DNA of 5,660 nt, taken from assembly GCA_002279765.1 (NCBI GenBank), contig NCCR01000279.1, positions 1 to 5,660 on the forward strand, in the 5' to 3' direction. Below are positions 1 through 5,083 of the stretch, one piece after another. Numbering within the stretch: the stretch's first letter is position 1; every line of letters begins with the position of its first letter. The DNA comes from Verrucomicrobia bacterium 12-59-8. Lineage in GTDB: Bacteria > Verrucomicrobiota > Verrucomicrobiae > Verrucomicrobiales > Verrucomicrobiaceae. A program made the translations under genes and the position numbers. The notes under the pieces were generated by a model. That model was not told the origin of the DNA. It saw only the letters and a program-made list of their open reading frames with translations, and did no database searches.

Positions 1-632
1 GGCTTCCGCCGCTTCGGAAAACACACGCGGCAGATCTCACAGGAAGTGCCATCGCAGCCACGTGCCGAGCAGTGCTCCCTGCCAAAGTAGATGATCTGCA
101 GATGCAGCTTGTTCCACGATTCCTCGGGGAACAGATGCTTCAGATCACGCTCGGTTTGCAGCACGGAACGGCCATCCGTCAGCGCCCAGCGCTGGGCCAG
201 GCGATGGATGTGGGTGTCCACCGGAAACGAAGGAACGCCGAACGCCTGCGCCATCACGACTTGGGCTGTTTTATGCCCCACGCCGGGAAGCCGCTCCAAC
301 GCCTCCAGCGAGGCAGGCACCTTGCCGCCATGCTCCGCCAGCAGGATGGCGGAAAGGTTCTTGATGGCTTTGGCCTTCTGCGGCCCCAGCCCGCAGGGAC
401 GCACGATCGCTTCGATTTCATCAAGCGGCGCGGCGGCGAGTTTCTCCGGCGTACGCCCCAGACGAAACAGCGCAGGCGTCACCAGATTGACCCGCACGTC
501 GGTGCACTGCGCTGAAAGCAGGACGGCGATCAGCAGGGTGAAAGCGTCGCTATGATCCAGTGGGATGGGGGGATCCGGGTAGAGCTGCGCCAGCCGACTC
601 CGGACGTAATCCGCGCGCTCCTGCTTGGTCAC
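1..632 (-). CDS. nth: Endonuclease III (DNA glycosylase/AP lyase), C-terminus cut by the window
   Basis: Base-excision repair enzyme that removes oxidised pyrimidines and nicks the abasic site. I translated it by hand from a GTG at 632-630; an in-frame TGA lies four codons upstream, so no longer start is possible apart from non-standard codons. Seen: LLIAVLLSAQCTDVRVN (about 33-49), the helix-hairpin-helix LPGVGHKTAQVV (115-126) with the expected catalytic Lys121, and VDTHIHR with Asp139. These match E. coli Nth (211 residues) along the whole length. The C-terminal iron-sulfur region has Cys188, 193, 198, 201 and 204, spaced C-x4-C-x4-C-x2-C-x2-C instead of the classical C-x6-C-x2-C-x5-C. The window ends at about codon 210 without a stop, so only a short tail is missing. 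It starts 22 bases after the 3D lipoprotein gene and may be co-transcribed with it. No Shine-Dalgarno is visible. Confidence 0.93.
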   Translation of the reverse strand, partial: MTKQERADYVRSRLAQLYPDPPIPLDHSDAFTLLIAVLLSAQCTDVRVNLVTPALFRLGRTPEKLAAAPLDEIEAIVRPCGLGPQKAKAIKNLSAILLAEHGGKVPASLEALERLPGVGHKTAQVVMAQAFGVPSFPVDTHIHRLAQRWALTDGRSVLQTERDLKHLFPEESWNKLHLQIIYFGREHCSARGCDGTSCEICRVCFPKRRK

Positions 633-654
633 GGCTGCAGATCAGGAAAAGGGC

Positions 655-1137
655 TCACTCCGAACTGCGCTGAATGCGCCCCACCATGCGGCGGATGTGC
701 TCATAGCCCATGCGCTCCTTCATGATGGACAGGCTCTTGGAAAACGACCCCCATTTAATGACGCGGATGTTCACATTGCGCACGCCCCAGGCGTTCATGG
801 TGGCCTTGTCGGGCTTGTAGAGATCGATGGTGTTGGTGCCGACCAAGGCGGAGCCGTAGTCATCGACCTGGTAAACGTAAGGCAGCCCTTCGATCTGGAA
901 AATCGTGCCTACCGGATAGACGGACCAGTCGGCAGCAGCGCTGCGGACGTTCCCGTACTTGAGCTGGGTCCCGACCGCTGTTTTAGCACCGTACACAATG
1001 TGGTCAGATTCGCCATGCGTGTAGGCCGTGGTACGAACCGAGGTGATGCGTGTGGACTTACCCAGAAAACCGGAGGATCCACAGGAGGCCAAAAGGCAGG
1101 AGAGGAGAATGAGGAGAAGGCGGGAGTGCTGGCGCAT
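655..1137 (-). CDS. 3D-domain (MltA-like double-psi barrel) lipoprotein
   Basis: A 160-residue exported lipoprotein. Residues 1-18 form a signal peptide (charged start, Leu/Ile core) ending in the lipobox L-A-S-C with Cys19 as the lipidated residue. The rest resembles the 3D domain, named for three conserved aspartates: TAYTHGESDH (about 37-46), then Asp70 in SAAADWSVYPVGT, Asp92/93 in YQVDDYGSA and Asp105 in NTIDLY. This domain is found in lytic transglycosylase MltA and in resuscitation/stationary-phase secreted proteins, so a role at peptidoglycan is likely; whether it is itself a cleaving enzyme cannot be told. The C-terminal 35 residues are basic and outside the domain. Start: the ATG gives a proper signal peptide, but the bases before it (TTAATAAA) hold no Shine-Dalgarno, which could mean a leaderless or very short leader. 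It is preceded by an AT-rich control region and followed closely by nth. Confidence 0.85.
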   Translation of the reverse strand: MRQHSRLLLILLSCLLASCGSSGFLGKSTRITSVRTTAYTHGESDHIVYGAKTAVGTQLKYGNVRSAAADWSVYPVGTIFQIEGLPYVYQVDDYGSALVGTNTIDLYKPDKATMNAWGVRNVNIRVIKWGSFSKSLSIMKERMGYEHIRRMVGRIQRSSE

Positions 1138-1141
1138 TTTA

Positions 1142-1162
1142 TTAACAAATACGGATTGTTAA
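1142..1162. repeat. Perfect 7-bp inverted repeat just upstream of the 3D lipoprotein start
   Basis: TTAACAA at 1142-1148 and TTGTTAA at 1156-1162 are exact reverse complements separated by 7 bases. The repeat ends 5 bases from the ATG at 1137 and overlaps the best -10 candidate. Position and symmetry fit a repressor operator; an mRNA hairpin covering the start is the alternative. Confidence 0.5.
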
Positions 1163-1174
1163 CTTTCCTGTTAA
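1146..1174 (-). promoter_or_regulatory. Possible sigma70-type promoter for the 3D lipoprotein gene
   Basis: On the minus strand TTAACA (1174-1169, five of six matches to TTGACA) is followed after 17 bases by TATTTG (1151-1146, only three of six matches to TATAAT). If used, the transcript would begin within a few bases of the ATG at 1137. The upstream terminator at 1292-1253 means this gene needs its own promoter, but the -10 is weak and other boxes in this AT-rich stretch could serve. Confidence 0.28.
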
Positions 1175-1201
1175 AGCATTTATTCTGGGTCAAATCGTCG
1201 C

Positions 1202-1222
1202 CGAAATCAATCTTTGATTTCG
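1202..1222. repeat. Perfect 9-bp inverted repeat with 3-base centre, likely operator
   Basis: CGAAATCAA (1202-1210) and TTGATTTCG (1214-1222) are exact reverse complements around TCT. It lies between the terminator of the thioredoxin operon and the 3D lipoprotein gene. No T-run follows on either strand, so it is a poor terminator; a binding site for a dimeric regulator about 65-85 bases upstream of the start codon is the more natural reading. Confidence 0.55.
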
Positions 1223-1252
1223 ACCCCGCTCCTTACGTGGGACTTCCGCCAC

Positions 1253-1292
1253 AAAAACCGCCCTGCCACGGACAAACACCAGTGACAGGCGG
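1253..1292 (-). terminator. Rho-independent terminator of the thioredoxin operon
   Basis: On the minus strand the arm CCGCCTGTCAC (1292-1282) pairs with GTGGCAGGGCGG (1269-1258), about 11 pairs with one G-U and one bulged G, closing a 12-base loop. Five T residues (1257-1253) follow the stem directly. It sits 36 bases after the TGA of the thioredoxin gene, where an operon end is expected. Pairing was worked out by eye. Confidence 0.75.
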
Positions 1293-1328
1293 CCAGACGC
1301 GGCATGGACTCCAAGACGCAAGCCTCGA

Positions 1329-1772
1329 TCACGCTCCGCCTTTTTTGGTGGCTGCGTCCTTCTTGAGGACCTTGGTCAGCTTTTTGGCGAAGTTTTCGGG
1401 GGTGGTGGCATCTGCCAGGTGGTCCAAGGTGGTCTTGCCTGCGGCATCGAGGAAAAAGACCTGCGGAATGGTCTCCACCTTGAATCCTTCCGAGAGTTTG
1501 CCGTTGGCTTCATTGTCGATGTCCAGATAGGCCCAGTTGAACTTGTCCTGCAACGGCTGCACCAGGCTGCTCGGATACACGTCCTTGACCATGGACTGGC
1601 AAGGACCGCACCAGGAGGCCGAGAAGATCATGACGATGGGCTTGCCGTTTTCTTTGGCCGCTTTCAGCACGGCGGAAGAGGTGGTGAAAAACTTCGGGCT
1701 GCCTGCGGGGAAATCGGCGGCATGAAGGGTGATCGAGCACCAGGCGGCGAGTAGTAGAAGGGCTTTTTTCAT
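1329..1772 (-). CDS. Exported thioredoxin-fold protein (CGPC)
   Basis: A 147-residue protein with a thioredoxin domain directed out of the cytoplasm. Residues 1-18 are a signal peptide (MKKALLLLAAW..., cleavage likely after TLHA). The core has IVMIFSASWCGPCQSM with the redox pair Cys55 and Cys58, and the cis-proline loop TIPQVFFLD with Pro103. The C-terminus is a Lys/Ala-rich tail (about 129-147). The CGPC motif and the compact layout resemble thioredoxin-like or DsbD-gamma-type proteins that reduce or exchange disulfides in the periplasm; the partner is unknown. Another Cys (12) is within the signal and there is no lipobox. The ATG lies 12 bases after the CDP-alcohol transferase stop, so the two are surely co-transcribed, and a terminator follows. 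The bases before the ATG are pyrimidine-rich (CCTCTCCTC) with no Shine-Dalgarno. Confidence 0.88.
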   Translation of the reverse strand: MKKALLLLAAWCSITLHAADFPAGSPKFFTTSSAVLKAAKENGKPIVMIFSASWCGPCQSMVKDVYPSSLVQPLQDKFNWAYLDIDNEANGKLSEGFKVETIPQVFFLDAAGKTTLDHLADATTPENFAKKLTKVLKKDAATKKGGA

Positions 1773-1784
1773 GAGGAGAGGGGA

Positions 1785-2480
1785 TCAGGCTGGCGGAGTG
1801 GAACGCAGCGCCTGCGCGATGACGACGAGCCGTTTCCAGCACGTCCAAAGTCCACCGACAAAGATCAGCGTCAAGGCGATCAGGATGCCGCAGCGTTCGC
1901 GCCCCATGAGGTGCTGGACCATTTCGATCAAAAGCCCGCCACAAAGCACGGCCATGCGGTGCTGCTTGGCCATGGGGCCCCGGAAGTCGTGCCTGCCGGT
2001 CAGGGAGGCTCCCAGCACGCGGATGTAGGCCGTCCACACCGCCGTCACGGCGCAGCACCAGCCGAGCGGGATGACTTGGAAAAGCTTCACCACGCCGGGA
2101 TCTCCCGCGCCGCTGTAGCCAGCCCCCACCATGATCAGCACATCCGCCACGCGGTCCGGTGCGTCATTGTAAATGGCTCCCACCGGCGAGCCTTTGCCGC
2201 CTTCCACCGCCACCATGCCGTCCATCAAATTGCACAGCAGCCGCAGTTGGATGCAGACGAGCGCACCCAGCCAGACGGAGAGAATGCCAGCGGTGCTCGT
2301 TTGATCGCCAGCGACCATGAAGCAAGCCATCGCGCCGCCGGCAAAGACAACGCTCAGGACCGAGATCGAATTCGGTGTCACACCAGAGCGTGCCAGCCAG
2401 CCGGCCATGGCATGCGCCCAGCGGGTGTCGCGGGATTTTAAACTGCGGCGTGACGCCAAATGTTCCTGGGGCACGCTCAT
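1785..2480 (-). CDS. CDP-alcohol phosphatidyltransferase family membrane protein, variant active site
   Basis: A roughly 231-residue integral membrane enzyme of the family that moves a phosphatidyl group from a CDP-alcohol to an acceptor alcohol in phospholipid synthesis. Near the N-terminus GVTPNSISVLSVVFAGG is the usual entry into the first membrane helix. The signature normally reads D-x2-D-G-x2-A-R-x8-G-x3-D-x3-D; here it is NLMDGMVAVEGG...GAIYNDAPDRVAD, with Asn84, Asp87, Asn105 and Asp109 (numbered from the ATG). Asn thus replaces the first Asp of each pair and Val replaces the Arg. From memory, E. coli YnbA carries similar Asn changes, so this is probably a real subfamily; its substrate is not known to me. 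Hydrophobic stretches follow at about 113-121, 138-155 and 176-192, and again near the end. A TTG two codons upstream (2486) is an alternative start; I chose the ATG. It follows the small lipoprotein gene by 19 bases. Confidence 0.85.
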   Translation of the reverse strand: MSVPQEHLASRRSLKSRDTRWAHAMAGWLARSGVTPNSISVLSVVFAGGAMACFMVAGDQTSTAGILSVWLGALVCIQLRLLCNLMDGMVAVEGGKGSPVGAIYNDAPDRVADVLIMVGAGYSGAGDPGVVKLFQVIPLGWCCAVTAVWTAYIRVLGASLTGRHDFRGPMAKQHRMAVLCGGLLIEMVQHLMGRERCGILIALTLIFVGGLWTCWKRLVVIAQALRSTPPA

Positions 2481-2499
2481 CAGCAAAAGGAGACCAGGC

Positions 2500-2985
2500 T
2501 TAACGTCTGACGGACTTCCAACTTACAACGCGACCATTCACAAATTCCGCCACTCCTGCGGTGTAGGGAATGTAGGTCACGGCAGTGCCGCCGCCATAAT
2601 AGGGGAAGCCGCCGTAGCCATAGGGTCCCCACCCGCCGTAGCCATAAGGTCCCCACCCGCCACCGAAACCACCGAAGCCAAAGCCCATGTTCATGCTCAT
2701 GGAGCGCACGGGGCGCTGCCCCTCATAGACCCAGTTTTCGCTCTGACGGCCTCGATTGACCCCGAATGACATGCTGTCTGGCCGACCCCATGCCAGGAAA
2801 ACGGCATCCCGCGTCATGCCCTCGCGGATCAAGCCGCTGGCGACGAGTTGCTGGTCTCTGCTGCTGAGCTGGCCATACATCGCCGAGTTTTTCTGGATGC
2901 GCGTCTGCGGTGTCGAGGAACACTGGACTAAAAAGGCGGTGGCGATCACCGCTAAACCGAGGCGGAGGAGCGAAAGCGTTTTCAT
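2500..2985 (-). CDS. Small lipoprotein with BamE/SmpA-like motif and Gly/Tyr/Trp-rich insertion
   Basis: A 161-residue probable outer-membrane lipoprotein. Residues 1-21 are a signal peptide with lipobox L-V-Q-C and lipidated Cys22. The segment LIREGMTRDAVFLAWGRPD (52-70) resembles the first helices of BamE/SmpA/OmlA-type proteins (pattern I-x-x-GMT-x-x-x-V-x-x-x-x-G-x-P), ENWVYEG (83-89) resembles the following strand, and the last strand would be FVNGRVVSW (148-156). Between these two strands lies a low-complexity stretch, about 95-134, rich in Met, Gly, Tyr and Trp, including two copies of WGPYGYGG. The insertion is absent from classical BamE. A role in envelope assembly is only suggested by this fold-like pattern; I cannot name the function. 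It appears to head an operon with the CDP-alcohol transferase and the thioredoxin-fold protein. The ATG is preceded by GACCCACC, not a Shine-Dalgarno. Confidence 0.8.
   Translation of the reverse strand: MKTLSLLRLGLAVIATAFLVQCSSTPQTRIQKNSAMYGQLSSRDQQLVASGLIREGMTRDAVFLAWGRPDSMSFGVNRGRQSENWVYEGQRPVRSMSMNMGFGFGGFGGGWGPYGYGGWGPYGYGGFPYYGGGTAVTYIPYTAGVAEFVNGRVVSWKSVRR
2611..2658. repeat. Two tandem 24-bp repeat units inside the lipoprotein gene
   Basis: Bases 2611-2634 and 2635-2658 are two head-to-tail 24-base units differing at one base (G versus A in CCATAGGG/CCATAAGG). Each encodes one eight-residue Gly/Trp/Pro/Tyr block of the low-complexity insertion, so the array stays in frame if it gains or loses a copy. 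Confidence 0.85.
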
Positions 2986-3036
2986 GGTGGGTCTAGCTTG
3001 TTGTCGTGGAGGTTGATTGTCGAACGTTCTAGTGAC

Positions 3037-4368
3037 TCATTTTTGGAGGGTACGTTCATCTTTGCCAAACAAGGAAACGCGCAGCAGCATCACCACGGAT
3101 GCCACCAGTACCGTCCCGGCAAACCACCAGGGCCAAAGCCTGAGCGACTCCGCGAACACACGCGGGTCGTCCGGGCTCAGCTTCAAATGGCCGGCCACCC
3201 AGCTCGTCTGCCAGCCAAAGAGCAGCGTCAGCATCCCGTAGGCCAGATTGATCGTCAGCCCGCGAAAGCTCAGCGCCGTGGCGCGCTGCGCGGAGTCCAC
3301 GATTTCATTGAGATAATGCGACAGGAAGAACTGCAGGAAGCGCATGCTCATGAACAGCGGCACCACCAGCGCGATCCCCGCCCAGCCCGGCTGCGGATGC
3401 GCCGCCGCCATCAGGCCGCCAAAGACCACGAGGGCCAGCCAGGTGAAATTCTGCCGCGCCGTCATGACCTTGGCGCTCTTTTCCATCCAGCTCGCGGTCA
3501 CCAGACCGAGCAGTGACACGCCGGTGCCGATCACCCCATACCAGCCTTCCTCGATGCCGACGAGGCGGTAGAAATTGCTCGCCACCGTGAGGAACAAACG
3601 GATCACGCTGTCAAAGACGAGGCCGAACAGGATCAACGCAAACGCTGCCTTCGTGCGCCAGATCCAGCCGCCGGTGTGCAGGATGGAAACCCAGGTCTCC
3701 CGGATGCTTTGCAACAGGGAGGTTTTCGGGGCAGGGGCGCGCAGCTCCGTCATGCGCAGTGTCACCACCAGGCAGGCCACGGCGGAGCCCAGGCACAGCA
3801 GCAGCGGCAGTTTCATGGCCACGGGTTTGGGCACTGTCACATCCAGTCCCAGATAGTGAAAGGCGCTTGTCAAGGTGTCCGCATCATACAAGACCGCGCC
3901 GGTGATGGATGACACCACAAAGCCGAGCGCCATCCCGCGCGAGAGTTTCGCCATGATCTGCGGCCAGAGCGTGGTGCGCTGCGCCACCGGCAGCGAATCA
4001 TACGCCAGCGCCTCATCCGCGCCGCTGGCGCAGGCCTCGGCAGCACCGCTGAGCACGCGGTTCACGACAAACAGCCACAACACGAGGTCATGCTGCCCCG
4101 GCTGCATCAGGCACAGCACCGCCATCTCCAGCACCATCAGCACGCCCGCCGCCACCACCAGCGGCCTGCGGCCAAAGCGGTCTGCCAGCGCCCCGGATGG
4201 CACCTCCAGCAGCACGCTGGTCAGCGCCCAGACCACGTTGAGCGCCGCAAATTCGCCGATGCTCAGCCCGAGATCGAGGAACAGAATCGTGAACACCGGG
4301 TAGTAAAACCGGCAGTTGAACAGGATTCGGAACCAGACAAAAAGGCGCGCATTGGAGTGCTCAGGCAT
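3037..4368 (-). CDS. Major facilitator superfamily transporter
   Basis: A 443-residue inner-membrane transporter of the usual MFS length with about 12 hydrophobic segments. Seen: an N-terminal helix block from about residue 10, the loop 2-3 motif A as GALADRFGRRP (59-69) directly after VLLEVPS, a helix-4 region RVLSGAAEACASGADEALAY with Ser/Gly spacing common in MFS drug/solute exporters, a central cytoplasmic loop near 205-235, and a second half with RATALSFRGLTINLAYG (362-378). The C-terminus is short and charged. The substrate cannot be read from the sequence. I start at the ATG 4368: it gives a typical short N-terminus and is preceded by a weak GAGAG four bases upstream, whereas a TTG at 4407 would put the start inside a hairpin. 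It is followed after 51 bases by the BamE-like lipoprotein gene; no terminator is seen between them, so transcription may run on. Confidence 0.88.
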   Translation of the reverse strand: MPEHSNARLFVWFRILFNCRFYYPVFTILFLDLGLSIGEFAALNVVWALTSVLLEVPSGALADRFGRRPLVVAAGVLMVLEMAVLCLMQPGQHDLVLWLFVVNRVLSGAAEACASGADEALAYDSLPVAQRTTLWPQIMAKLSRGMALGFVVSSITGAVLYDADTLTSAFHYLGLDVTVPKPVAMKLPLLLCLGSAVACLVVTLRMTELRAPAPKTSLLQSIRETWVSILHTGGWIWRTKAAFALILFGLVFDSVIRLFLTVASNFYRLVGIEEGWYGVIGTGVSLLGLVTASWMEKSAKVMTARQNFTWLALVVFGGLMAAAHPQPGWAGIALVVPLFMSMRFLQFFLSHYLNEIVDSAQRATALSFRGLTINLAYGMLTLLFGWQTSWVAGHLKLSPDDPRVFAESLRLWPWWFAGTVLVASVVMLLRVSLFGKDERTLQK

Positions 4369-4386
4369 GCCACTCTCTACGATGCA

Positions 4387-4421
4387 AATGAGGGGGCGGG
4401 CAAGCAAAGCGCCCGCTCATT
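4387..4421 (-). terminator. GC-rich hairpin after the outer-membrane barrel gene
   Basis: AATGAG (4387-4392) pairs with CTCATT (4416-4421), and after one G-G mismatch GGGCG (4394-4398) pairs with CGCCC (4410-4414), leaving an 11-base loop. An alternative inner stem GCGGGC/GCCCGC (4396-4401 with 4411-4416) is also possible. On the minus strand the hairpin begins six bases after the TAG at 4428 and ends 18 bases before the MFS ATG. The T-run behind it is poor (ATTTGCAT), so it may be a weak terminator, an attenuator or an mRNA-stabilising stem. Confidence 0.5.
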
Positions 4422-4427
4422 CACGAA

Positions 4428-4466
4428 CTAAAACCGCACCCGCAGATACGTGCCGAGCACGGATTA
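4428..4466 (-). other. In-frame extension beyond the barrel gene's TAA: probable lost last beta strand
   Basis: Directly after the TAA (4466-4464) the same frame continues SVLGTYLRVRF and then TAG (4430-4428). The stretch alternates hydrophobic and polar residues and ends in Phe, the classical last strand and C-terminal signal recognised by the outer-membrane assembly machine. The DUF2490 protein upstream lacks such an end. The sequence therefore reads as the natural C-terminus cut off by a nonsense change, a sequencing error, or less likely a readthrough stop. Confidence 0.6.
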
Positions 4467-5072
4467 CTGTTTCCAGGCCGCCTTGCTGCGCTTGGAATCG
4501 AGCATGTAGAAGACGTCGAGGTCCATGGAAGCGGTGAGCTTGAAGGTGAGCCCCAGCGGCACCAGGCGGTTCTCGGTGGGACGCCGGAGATGCAGGTCCA
4601 TCAGACACTCGTCGCTGGCGAAGATCCGTGTCAGCGGCCCCAGCGGTTGCGGCAGCGTCCAGGCGAGCTGCATGCGGTGCCGGGTGCGGTTTGCCGTGGA
4701 GGGGGCGCCCTGGTTCTCGCGCCATTCCATGCGGTTGCGCCAGTCCAGGCGCACCTGCTTGGACAGGTTGTAGTGCGGGTTGATTTCCAGCTCCGGGCGG
4801 AGCTGGTCGTAGCGGTCGTGCGTGGCGGTGTTTTCGAGTCTGAACATCGACAAGCCCAGCCCGAGATCCAGCCATGGCGACGCGGCAAACTTCACGCGCG
4901 GGCTCACCATCTGCCCATAGGAGCCATCCACGGCATCGGCGAAGGCTCCCATGAACACACTGCCCGTCCACGGCGGTTTGCGGTAATAGTCCACATTCAC
5001 CCAGAGCCACCACTCATCGGCATGCGCGGGCAGCGTCGAAAGAAAGCCGAGGACTATCAGCAGCAGGCGCAT
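4464..5072 (-). CDS. DUF2490-type outer-membrane beta-barrel protein, apparently truncated at its last strand
   Basis: A 202-residue exported protein. Residues 1-18 are a signal peptide (cleavage likely after PAHA, before DEWWLW). The mature part shows the alternating pattern of beta strands, with features of the DUF2490 family: LRPELEINPHYNL (91-103), VRLDWRNRMEWRE (107-119), RTRHRMQLAWTLP (129-141), RIFASDECLMDL (149-160), NRLVPLGLTFKL (168-179) and SMDLDVFYMLD (182-192). Family members are predicted outer-membrane barrels of unknown function. The protein ends in SKAAWKQ, without the aromatic-ended final strand; that strand is encoded in frame just past the TAA. If the stop were absent, the protein would have about 214 residues. 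The gene begins 11 bases after the truncated hemoglobin stop, so they probably share a transcript. No Shine-Dalgarno is visible before the ATG. Confidence 0.78.
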   Translation of the reverse strand: MRLLLIVLGFLSTLPAHADEWWLWVNVDYYRKPPWTGSVFMGAFADAVDGSYGQMVSPRVKFAASPWLDLGLGLSMFRLENTATHDRYDQLRPELEINPHYNLSKQVRLDWRNRMEWRENQGAPSTANRTRHRMQLAWTLPQPLGPLTRIFASDECLMDLHLRRPTENRLVPLGLTFKLTASMDLDVFYMLDSKRSKAAWKQ

Positions 5073-5083
5073 CGGCCGGTTCG

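Noticed and set aside
72..555. Plus-strand open frames opposite nth
   Set aside because: They are Arg/His-rich shadows of a well-conserved minus-strand Nth frame, with no domain of their own.
1202..1222. Inverted repeat considered as the thioredoxin operon terminator
   Set aside because: It has a 3-base loop and no T-run, and a better stem followed by TTTTT lies upstream at 1292-1253.
625..1530. A 301-codon plus-strand open frame across the 3D lipoprotein, control region and thioredoxin end
   Set aside because: It crosses two real genes, a terminator and an AT-rich control region, and its translation shows no coherent domain.
1510..2058. A 182-codon minus-strand frame over the thioredoxin/transferase junction
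   Set aside because: It is an Arg/Pro/His-rich out-of-frame reading of two recognisable genes, typical of GC-rich shadow frames.
3020..3031. Near-palindrome TCGAACGTTCTA between the MFS and lipoprotein genes
   Set aside because: Only GAACGTTC is exact; an 8-base palindrome is not rare, has no T-run and is not clearly placed relative to a promoter.
4449..4459. 11-base word CGTGCCGAGCA also present at 61-71
   Set aside because: The two copies fall in unrelated coding contexts with no shared flanks; this is likely chance in GC-rich DNA.
4417..5013. A 198-codon minus-strand frame overlapping the DUF2490 gene
   Set aside because: The other frame has a signal peptide and family-like strands; this one is Arg/Pro/Ala-rich with neither. 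It is also not needed to explain the sequence past the TAA.
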